Source: Burkholderiaceae bacterium (GTDB lineage: Bacteria; Pseudomonadota; Gammaproteobacteria; Burkholderiales; Burkholderiaceae). Taken from it: a stretch of 5,346 nt of DNA. Below the pieces are notes generated by a model that had not been told where the DNA came from, searched no databases, and worked only from the letters and a program-made list of their open reading frames with translations. Numbering within the stretch: the first letter of the stretch is position 1; each line of letters begins with the position of its first letter. This document shows positions 1 to 5,346 of the stretch, in pieces. The DNA lies in contig JAKONS010000416.1 in the NCBI GenBank assembly GCA_022701845.1, forward strand, positions 1 through 5,346. Reading direction: 5' to 3'. A program made the position numbers and the translations under genes.

Positions 1-2726
1 CTGTCGGAGAGTTGCTGCGACACCTTCACCGTATGGGTGCCTCGTGCGGTGCGCACCGTGTATTCGGTGGTACCCGCCTCGTGGCCTTCGATGCGGATGC
101 GACCTGCTTCGTCGGTGACGCCGCGGGCGAACACCGCGCCGCCTTTCAGGACTTCGTAGGGCTCGTTGGCGATCGGCCGGCCTTCGCGCGCATACGAGGC
201 CAGGGACAGCACCAGGTGGTCCGGTCCGGCGGCGACGGTCGGGGTGGCCAGCGCCCGGGGCTGGTTGTGCGGCCCGGCGACGCTGAAGCCCGCGCTGTGG
301 ATGCGGTAGGGGCCGGCGGTAGCGTGCTCGATGCCTGCGGCGTTCCAGCGGGTGCTGCTGCCGCCACCGTTGACGACCACCGCTTCCTGCGCGGTGATGG
401 TGATCCGCCCGGCCACCAGGGCGATGTCGATCTTGGCCAGCAGCTTGAGCTTGCCTTGCAGCGCCTCGATGTCGATGTCGGCGACGGCGGCGATGAACCG
501 CATGCCGGCCTTTTGGGCGAACAGCCGGATCGCGCCGGTGGCGCTGGCCAGCAGATGGCCGGCGGCGCTGATGCTGGTGTGGCGTCCGCTGGTGATGGCG
601 GCGTCCACGCCGCTGGCCAGATGGGTGCTGCCGGCGGCGGTGGCGGCGATGCCGGCGGCGCTCGCCAGCAGCAGGTGCGGCGCGGCGTCGGGTCCGGTGG
701 GTGGCGTTGCCGACGCGAAACGGGCGAGTTCGTCGTTCTGGGAGGCGATCGCGGCGGCGACCGCCTGCTGGTCGGCATCGGCGTCGTAGGCGGTTGCGCT
801 CCGGCCCACCGCGGCCGAGCGGTCATGCTGACCGTGGGCGCGGAGCAGCCGCTGCAGCGTCTCGCCCATCGACAGCACGATGTCGGCGCCACCGGCCCGC
901 AGCTCGGTGGTGAACAGCAGCCCGCCACCGGCACGCACCGCGCCCGCGCCGTCGGTGCGCAGCTCGAAGCCGTCGCCCCGCGGCTCCTGGCGGCCGGCCG
1001 GGTGTTCGACGCGCGAGATGCGCCCCAGCGCCAGCTGGCTGCTGCCCTGGTCGCTGCCGAGCTGCACCTGCATCTGGTGCAGGGCGTCGTCGAACACCAG
1101 CTGGTTGTGCCGTGTGCCGCCCAGCTCGCGGCTGACATGTCCGGCGAGTGCCAGGTTCTGCGGCAGACGGTAGGGCGGCATGCCGACCGCGTTGCGCGAC
1201 GAGCCGATGCACATCGGCAGATCCGGGTCGCCGCCGACGAAGATCACCGCCACCTCGTCGCCGACACGCGGCAGGAAGATCGAGCCGAAACCCCGGCCGG
1301 CCGACGCGGCCATGACCCGGATCCAGCAGGAACTGCCCTGGTCGGCGCTGCCGATGCGGTCCCAAAGGAACTGCACCTTGATGCGGCCGAGGTCGTCGGT
1401 ATGGATGCGCTGGCCGGCCGGGCCGACCACGCGGGCTATCTGGATGCCGTGGATCGCCGGGCGCGGCGTGCGCAGCGGTGGTGTGTAGGTGGGCGCGTCG
1501 CGGCCCAGCGGGAACAACTCCATGACCGCATCGATGCGGTGATGCTGGCCGAACTGCGCGCTGGGCGAAGGCTGGCTCTCCTGCGGCGTGTCCTGGATGT
1601 CGAGGCGCGCATGCAGGACGAGCCACTGGCGGTCGTTCGACGGATCGGGGTGGCCGCGCAGCGCGAAGGTATGGCCGGGCACCATGCCGCGCAGATGCCC
1701 TTCGGCCTGCGCGCGCAAGCCCTGGCAGGCGAGGGCGTCCCAGCGCAGACCGGCCAGCAGCTCGCCTTCGCGGGTCCAGGCGGCCGCGTCGTTGCGGATG
1801 CCGGCGCGGGGCTGGGCGTAGTGGTTGAGCTGCTGGAAGTCGTACACCTCCCGCAGCGGAAAGCGCTCGCCCCGGTATTGGCCTTTGCGGATGTCGAGCT
1901 CGATGTTCGGCTTGGTATAGGCGTAGTCGCGGCTCATGAACGCATCGGCGGTCATCGAGGTGACGGCGACCAGCCGGTGCAGGTATTCCGCATCCAGGCG
2001 GTGGCCCGGCGGGTGGAAGTCGAGGGCGCGCCAGGCATGGCCCGGCATCGGCAGCGCGCTTTCGAACACGTCGCGCACTTCCAGCGTGTGGCGGCCGTCG
2101 CGATGGGAAAAGTGGTAGTTCAGCCCCCACTCCTCGCACAGCCGGCTGAAGAAGGCGAAGTCGCTCTCCTGGTACTGCACCTGGTAGTCGCGCGGCGGGT
2201 AGTGGGTGAACAGGCGCAGGTTGGTCGCGCCGGGGTAGGGCTGCAACAGCGTTTCGAGGATCTCGCCGACGCTGCAGTCCTGGAAGCAGCGGGTGTTGCG
2301 GTTGAGCGTGGCCAGGTGCAGCCACGGCCGCAGCGTCAGACGGTAGAAATCCCGCCGGCCGACCCGCTCCAGGAAACAGGTGTCGGTGACCACGCCGGTG
2401 ATTTCGCGCGACAGGGGCTCCGGGTCCGGATCGTCGGGCGGCACCCAGCGGGTGTAGCGCGCCAGTTCGATCTCCACCGTGAGGCTGCGGCCGATGAAGG
2501 ACCGGTGATCGACCGGCTCCGGCAGCCGGGGAATCGGCACGCCATGCGTGCCGATCGGCACATCGGGATCGGCACCGCCGACGGTGGCCACGACGAGCTG
2601 GTAGCAGAACAGGCTGTTCATGCCTTCCTCGCCGCTCAGGCGCACCGGTGTCAGCACCGGCTGGCCGGCGAACACCGGCAGGAAGTCGCCGCGCACCTGC
2701 AGGATGCGGCTGGGCGTCTCGGGCAT
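1..2726 (-). CDS. vgrG: Type VI secretion system spike protein VgrG (TssI), C-terminus cut by window edge
   Basis: This protein forms the trimeric spike at the tip of the Hcp tube of a type VI secretion system. It punctures target cells and carries effectors. The frame is open from the ATG at 2726 to the left edge, giving 908 residues and no stop. The N-terminal gp27-like/phage GPD region spans about residues 5-420 and contains the family segment ESDFAFFSRLCEEWG (187-201). The gp5-like OB fold follows, with DDLGRIKVQFLWDR (444-457), PRVGDEV (486-492) and GDPDLP (499-504). A long beta-helical needle with a DUF2345 domain covers about 620-790, including LFAQKAGMRFIAA from 735. A transthyretin-like tail begins near 849 (GRPIANEPYEV). 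The start is supported by a GGAGA ribosome site 9 bases upstream. Domain order and length match the long Burkholderiales VgrG type. No other T6SS gene is in view, so it looks like an orphan or island vgrG. Its effector cannot be named from this window. Confidence 0.96.
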   Translation of the reverse strand, partial: MPETPSRILQVRGDFLPVFAGQPVLTPVRLSGEEGMNSLFCYQLVVATVGGADPDVPIGTHGVPIPRLPEPVDHRSFIGRSLTVEIELARYTRWVPPDDPDPEPLSREITGVVTDTCFLERVGRRDFYRLTLRPWLHLATLNRNTRCFQDCSVGEILETLLQPYPGATNLRLFTHYPPRDYQVQYQESDFAFFSRLCEEWGLNYHFSHRDGRHTLEVRDVFESALPMPGHAWRALDFHPPGHRLDAEYLHRLVAVTSMTADAFMSRDYAYTKPNIELDIRKGQYRGERFPLREVYDFQQLNHYAQPRAGIRNDAAAWTREGELLAGLRWDALACQGLRAQAEGHLRGMVPGHTFALRGHPDPSNDRQWLVLHARLDIQDTPQESQPSPSAQFGQHHRIDAVMELFPLGRDAPTYTPPLRTPRPAIHGIQIARVVGPAGQRIHTDDLGRIKVQFLWDRIGSADQGSSCWIRVMAASAGRGFGSIFLPRVGDEVAVIFVGGDPDLPMCIGSSRNAVGMPPYRLPQNLALAGHVSRELGGTRHNQLVFDDALHQMQVQLGSDQGSSQLALGRISRVEHPAGRQEPRGDGFELRTDGAGAVRAGGGLLFTTELRAGGADIVLSMGETLQRLLRAHGQHDRSAAVGRSATAYDADADQQAVAAAIASQNDELARFASATPPTGPDAAPHLLLASAAGIAATAAGSTHLASGVDAAITSGRHTSISAAGHLLASATGAIRLFAQKAGMRFIAAVADIDIEALQGKLKLLAKIDIALVAGRITITAQEAVVVNGGGSSTRWNAAGIEHATAGPYRIHSAGFSVAGPHNQPRALATPTVAAGPDHLVLSLASYAREGRPIANEPYEVLKGGAVFARGVTDEAGRIRIEGHEAGTTEYTVRTARGTHTVKVSQQLSD

Positions 2727-2735
2727 GGCGTCGGT

Positions 2736-2740
2736 TCTCC
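2736..2740 (-). promoter_or_regulatory. Ribosome binding site of vgrG
   Basis: Read on the minus strand, GGAGA lies 9 bases before the ATG at 2726 and is preceded by a T-rich stretch (complement of 2741-2750). It fixes the vgrG start: the next in-frame ATG, residue 36 of the call, would lose the first strands of the gp27-like domain. I see no convincing -35/-10 pair for vgrG between here and the channel gene. Confidence 0.7.
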
Positions 2741-2868
2741 AAAAAGAAAACCCGCTGCACAACGCCTCGGGTGCGCGAATTCTTGGGGTGTCCTGTGGCA
2801 GTGCCGAACCGGCCGTCGGCGTCACCGCGCCATCGGTCGGGGCCATCGCTTTCGGCCGGCCCAGGCAC

Positions 2869-2874
2869 TACGAT
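2869..2874 (+). promoter_or_regulatory. Candidate -10 element directly before the channel gene
   Basis: TACGAT matches four of six positions of the sigma-70 -10 consensus. It ends 6 bases before the ATG at 2881, so transcription would begin at or next to the start codon and the mRNA would be leaderless. This fits the absence of a Shine-Dalgarno sequence there. No good -35 hexamer lies 16-18 bases upstream, so the call is tentative. Confidence 0.25.
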
Positions 2875-2880
2875 CGCGCG

Positions 2881-3798
2881 ATGCCTTCGCCCATGCCCCC
2901 GCCGGTTCCCGCCGCCCCCGTGTCCGCCGTTCCGCCGTCCGAGCGCGATGCCGAGGTTTTCGGCCGTCCGCAGGGCGGCTGGCGGCTGCGGCTCTACGCG
3001 GTCATCTTCGAATCCGACACCCGTGCCGGCCGTGCCTTCGACCTGGTGCTGATCGCCTTCATCCTGACCAGCGTGGTCACGGTGGCGCTCGACAGCGTGG
3101 CATCGATCCATGCGCGGCACGAGGCGCTGTTCCGCGCGCTCGAATGGTTCTTCACCCTGGCCTTCACCGCCGAATACCTGTGCCGGCTGGCCTGCATCCG
3201 CCGGCCCGGGCGGTACATGCGCAGCGCCTTCGGCGTGATCGACCTGCTGGCGCTGCTGCCGACCTATGTGGCGGTGCTGGTGCCCGGCGTGTATGCGCTG
3301 GTCGACGTGCGGGTGCTGCGGCTGCTGCGCATCTTCCGGATCCTGAAGCTCAGCCAGTATGTGGACGAGTACCGGGCGCTCGGCCAGGCGCTCGCCTCGT
3401 CGCGCCGGAAGATCGCCGTCTTCATGTCCTTCGTGCTGCTGGTGGTGGTGGTGATGGGCACGCTGATGTATGTGGTGGAGGGGCCGCAGCACGGCTTCAC
3501 CAGCATTCCGGTGGGCGTGTACTGGGCCATCACCACGATGACGACGGTGGGCTTCGGCGACATCGCGCCCAAGACCGCCATGGGGCGCAGCATCGCCTCG
3601 GCCATGATGCTGCTGGGCTGGGGCACGCTGGCGGTGCCGACCGGCATCGTCAGTTCCGAATTCACCGCCCAGCGGGTGCGCTGGGCATTGGCCGGCCAGG
3701 ACCCGACGCACCGCGACTGCCCCGCCTGCGGCAGCAAGGGCCATGCGCTGTCGGACCGGTTCTGCAGCGACTGCGGCGCCGCGCTGCCACCGCGCTGA
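2881..3798 (+). CDS. Voltage-gated potassium channel (ion transporter family) with C-terminal zinc ribbon
   Basis: This is an inner-membrane cation channel subunit of 305 residues, expected to work as a tetramer passing K+. After a proline-rich cytosolic N-terminus (about 1-20) come S1 (about 53-72), S2 (88-105), S3 (118-135), S4 (141-157), S5 (178-200), the pore helix and S6 (238-258). S4 carries a positive charge at every third residue (R144, R147, R150, R153, K156). E98 in S2 and D121 in S3 are the usual acidic partners, so the voltage sensor looks intact. The filter is TVGFGD (222-227), the K+ signature. The cytosolic tail ends in a zinc ribbon, C280-x2-C283 and C295-x2-C298. The 2881 start was chosen because the domains begin soon after it. 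The frame stays open upstream to 2620, but that part overlaps divergent vgrG and reads as non-coding. No clear ribosome site precedes 2881, and an ATG at 2893 is the alternative. The gene stands alone, diverging from vgrG and converging on the next gene. Confidence 0.93.
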   Translation: MPSPMPPPVPAAPVSAVPPSERDAEVFGRPQGGWRLRLYAVIFESDTRAGRAFDLVLIAFILTSVVTVALDSVASIHARHEALFRALEWFFTLAFTAEYLCRLACIRRPGRYMRSAFGVIDLLALLPTYVAVLVPGVYALVDVRVLRLLRIFRILKLSQYVDEYRALGQALASSRRKIAVFMSFVLLVVVVMGTLMYVVEGPQHGFTSIPVGVYWAITTMTTVGFGDIAPKTAMGRSIASAMMLLGWGTLAVPTGIVSSEFTAQRVRWALAGQDPTHRDCPACGSKGHALSDRFCSDCGAALPPR

Positions 3799-3802
3799 AA
3801 CG

Positions 3803-3828
3803 AAAAACCGCCGCGATCGGCGGCGGTT
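3803..3828. terminator. Bidirectional hairpin terminator between convergent genes
   Basis: A perfect 9-bp stem (3806-3814 with 3820-3828) encloses the 5-base loop GATCG. It starts 8 bases after the channel stop and lies about 22 bases beyond the stop of the minus-strand exported-protein gene. Read on the minus strand, the stem runs into five T residues (complement of 3803-3807), the form of an intrinsic terminator. On the plus strand only TTCT follows, so termination of the channel transcript would be weaker. Confidence 0.75.
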
Positions 3829-3849
3829 CTCATCGAGGCGGCGGCGTTT

Positions 3850-4530
3850 TCACATCGGCGGCGCGAAACCGTTGCGGCCCACGTTCACCCGCAGCGCGGT
3901 CGGCTTGCCGTCCTTCATCTGCGCGCTGACCAGCACCTTGGCGCCGGGCACCAGCAGCACCTTCTCGTCGGCGGCGCCGGGCTTGAAGCTCACCACCGGA
4001 ACATCCTGCGGCACGATCACCACCTTCTCGCCGTCCTTGTATTTCAGCACCAGCCGCTTGCCGCCGGCGACGTCCGACGGTGCCTGCGCGACACCGTCGA
4101 CGGTGGCGTTGGTCATGGTGCTCTCGGGCATCAGGTCCCAGGGGAAGTGGCCTTCGCTGGCGCCGCGCGCGGCTTCCGGGAACACCACCACTTCGAGCGC
4201 CCGCTGGCTGCCGTCGGGCTGGGGCATGGCGGCGGTGCCGATGTAGCTGCCGGGCTTGATGTCGGCGAGGGTGATCGGGTAGACCTCGGAGATGCCCATG
4301 TCGGGCGCGCGCTGCAGCACCACCGACTCGCCGCCGCGCTCCTTCACCGTCAGGGTGGTGGCGTCGACCTTTTCGATGGTGCCGCGCAGGCGCACCGGCT
4401 TGTCGGCGACGGCGGGCGTGGCCATGGTGGGCGCCTGGGCCTGCGCCGCGGTCATGCCGGTGACGGCGGCGACGCCGGTGAGCGCCAGGCCGGCGGCCAG
4501 GGCGAGGGTACGAACGGTAAAGGAGCGCAT
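3850..4530 (-). CDS. Exported protein of unknown function with two similar beta-rich repeats
   Basis: This is a 226-residue secreted or periplasmic protein with no established role that I know of. It begins with a typical Sec signal peptide: basic MRSFTVR, a hydrophobic core rich in Ala and Leu, and a likely cleavage after AQA at 29-31. The mature part holds two related units. Unit A (about 46-119) has RLRGTIEKVDATTLTVK, then IKPGSYIGTAAMPQPDG. Unit B (about 139-217) has TNATVDGVA, LVLKYKDGEKVVIV, then LVPGAKVLVSAQMKDGK. The WDLMPESTMTNATV and RVNVGRNG segments recall a conserved proteobacterial family usually left as hypothetical, and sometimes mislabelled as a metal ABC transporter permease. 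There are no permease helices here. The start at 4530 is preferred because it gives a proper signal peptide and follows a weak GGA at 7 bases. An in-frame ATG at 4572 would add 14 polar residues and has no ribosome site. ppk2 lies 89 bases upstream on the same strand. Confidence 0.9.
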   Translation of the reverse strand: MRSFTVRTLALAAGLALTGVAAVTGMTAAQAQAPTMATPAVADKPVRLRGTIEKVDATTLTVKERGGESVVLQRAPDMGISEVYPITLADIKPGSYIGTAAMPQPDGSQRALEVVVFPEAARGASEGHFPWDLMPESTMTNATVDGVAQAPSDVAGGKRLVLKYKDGEKVVIVPQDVPVVSFKPGAADEKVLLVPGAKVLVSAQMKDGKPTALRVNVGRNGFAPPM

Positions 4531-4586
4531 GTTGGAATCCGTTATGTGCGTGGTGCGGTATGCGGAAATCATTGAAGCAGAGGGAC

Positions 4587-4606
4587 GCGCGTTCGGTGTA
4601 ACGCGC
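4587..4606 (-). other. Hairpin between ppk2 and the exported-protein gene
   Basis: A perfect 7-bp inverted repeat (GCGCGTT / AACGCGC) with a 6-base loop begins 13 bases after the ppk2 stop. On the minus strand it is followed by a C-rich run, not a T tract, so it does not look like a standard intrinsic terminator. It could slow exonucleases, assist Rho-dependent ending, or be chance in GC-rich DNA. The rest of the 89-base spacer shows no convincing promoter. Confidence 0.4.
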
Positions 4607-4619
4607 TGCGCCGCGCCCG

Positions 4620-5346
4620 TCAGGAGCGCAGGGCCCTGTCCGCCTTGGCCGGTTTCAGGGGCTCCAGCACACCGTACTTCTCCTTTTGCGGCTTGGCGTC
4701 GAGCGGCGGCAGCGGCTCCGGTTTTTCGTCCACCCGGGTGTCGGGCAGGCGGCGCAGCAGATCGCGGATCAGGGTCAGCCGGCCGAGCCGCTGGTCGTTG
4801 AAATCGACCAGCGTCCAGGGCGCGGCGGCGGTGTGGGTGGCGGCCAGCATCGCTTCGCGGGCGCGGGTGTAGTCGTCGTAGTGGACGCGCGCCTTCAGGT
4901 CGACCGGCGAGAGCTTCCAGCGCTTGAGCGGATCGGCATGGCGTTCGGCGAAGCGCGATTCCTGCTCGGCCTGGTCGGTGCCCAGCCAGTACTTGAACAG
5001 CAGGATGCCGTCGTCGACCAGCATCTGCTCGAACACCGGCGCCTGTTTCAGGAAGGCCTGTACCTGCGCATCGCTGGCATAGCCCATCACCCGTTCAACG
5101 CCGGCGCGGTTGTACCAGCTGCGATCGAACAGCGCGATCTCGCCGGCCGACGGCAGATGCGCCACATAACGCTGGAAATACCACTGCGAGGTTTCGCGCT
5201 CGGTGGGCTTGGGCAGCGCCACCACCGGGCACTGGCGCGGGTTGAGGTGCTCGGATACCGCGGCGATCGAGCCGCCCTTGCCGGCGGTGTCGCGGCCTTC
5301 GAACAGCACCAGCACCCGCTGGCCGGTGGCGGCGACCCAGCGGGCC
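4620..5346 (-). CDS. ppk2: Polyphosphate kinase 2 (class I type), N-terminus cut by window edge
   Basis: This cytosolic enzyme transfers phosphate between inorganic polyphosphate and nucleoside diphosphates, making ATP or GTP from polyphosphate. It may also run in reverse. 241 residues are visible before the TGA at 4620. Numbering from the right edge, the P-loop GRDTAGKGG is at 17-25, followed by EHLNPR and ALPKPTERE. The Walker B/DRSWYNR segment FDRSWYNRAGVERVMGY begins at 73. The lid region follows, with KYWLG, SRFAERHADPLKRWKLSP and a YDDYTRAREAM stretch. The C-terminal tail is rich in Pro and Lys (EKYGVLEPLKP). Homologues are usually about 260-300 residues, so some 20-60 N-terminal residues lie beyond the window. 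The frame stays open through the edge (ARWVAATGQRVLVLFEG), so the GTG at 5315 is an internal valine codon and not the start. All key motifs are present. The preferred nucleotide and reaction direction cannot be read from the sequence. Confidence 0.95.
   Translation of the reverse strand, partial: ARWVAATGQRVLVLFEGRDTAGKGGSIAAVSEHLNPRQCPVVALPKPTERETSQWYFQRYVAHLPSAGEIALFDRSWYNRAGVERVMGYASDAQVQAFLKQAPVFEQMLVDDGILLFKYWLGTDQAEQESRFAERHADPLKRWKLSPVDLKARVHYDDYTRAREAMLAATHTAAAPWTLVDFNDQRLGRLTLIRDLLRRLPDTRVDEKPEPLPPLDAKPQKEKYGVLEPLKPAKADRALRS

Noticed and set aside
331..789. Plus-strand open frame of 152 codons antisense to the vgrG needle region.
   Set aside because: It is a shadow of the repetitive Ala/Gly/Ser-rich DUF2345 coding sequence, with no ribosome site and no recognisable domain.
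2620..2880. An in-frame N-terminal extension of 87 codons on the channel gene.
   Set aside because: It overlaps the vgrG start on the opposite strand, its translation lacks any membrane or domain character, and the channel's expected N-terminus fits the ATG at 2881.
823..3744. A 973-codon minus-strand open frame spanning vgrG, the divergent intergenic region and the antisense of the channel.
   Set aside because: It is out of frame with the recognisable VgrG reading, its translation is Arg/Ala/His/Pro-rich and featureless, and it runs through the divergent region and the opposite strand of a clear channel gene.
12..3929. A very long plus-strand open frame of 1305 codons covering the antisense of vgrG and most of the channel gene in another frame.
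   Set aside because: It is a by-product of GC-rich codon use, in which stop codons are rare in opposite frames. Its translation is low-complexity Ala/Gly/Arg/His without any domain, and it crosses real genes on both strands.
4147..4575. Plus-strand His/Gly-rich open frame opposite the exported-protein gene.
   Set aside because: It lies antisense to a gene with a signal peptide and family motifs. The His/Gly content comes from reverse reading of GC-rich codons.
5313..5315. A GTG start for ppk2 within the window.
   Set aside because: The frame continues upstream to the edge with family-typical residues, and the GTG encodes a valine of the strand just before the P-loop. The real start is outside the window.

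Overview
The window is about two thirds G+C. Its codons favour G or C in the third position, and all four genes have homologues I associate with beta-proteobacteria. A Burkholderiales member (Comamonadaceae-like) is the best guess, but this rests on protein resemblance recalled from memory, not on a search. There is no sign of an insertion sequence, tRNA, rRNA, CRISPR array or phage integrase. No gene-free stretch exceeds about 155 bases.

Layout, left to right: (1) a large type VI secretion spike gene, vgrG, on the minus strand. It starts at 2726 and runs off the left edge, with 908 residues visible. (2) A 154-base divergent intergenic region. (3) A plus-strand gene (2881-3798) for a six-helix voltage-gated potassium channel of 305 residues, with an intact arginine-rich S4, a TVGFGD selectivity filter and a four-cysteine zinc ribbon at its C-terminus. 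(4) A hairpin (3806-3828) lying between two convergent stop codons, probably ending transcription in both directions. (5) A minus-strand gene (3850-4530) for an exported 226-residue protein of unknown function, apparently built from two copies of one small beta-rich unit. (6) An 89-base spacer with a 7-bp hairpin. (7) A minus-strand gene, partial at the right edge, for a class I-type polyphosphate kinase 2.

The genes do not form one pathway. vgrG is an isolated spike gene here: no hcp, sheath or baseplate gene is in view, and any cargo effector and immunity gene would be expected beyond the left edge. The channel is a single-gene unit transcribed away from vgrG. The ppk2 gene and the exported-protein gene point the same way, but a hairpin and a separate leader lie between them, so co-transcription is uncertain. 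Overall this is ordinary chromosomal sequence. The items most worth a second look are the VgrG tail domain, the zinc ribbon and possible leaderless start of the channel, and the internal duplication of the exported protein.
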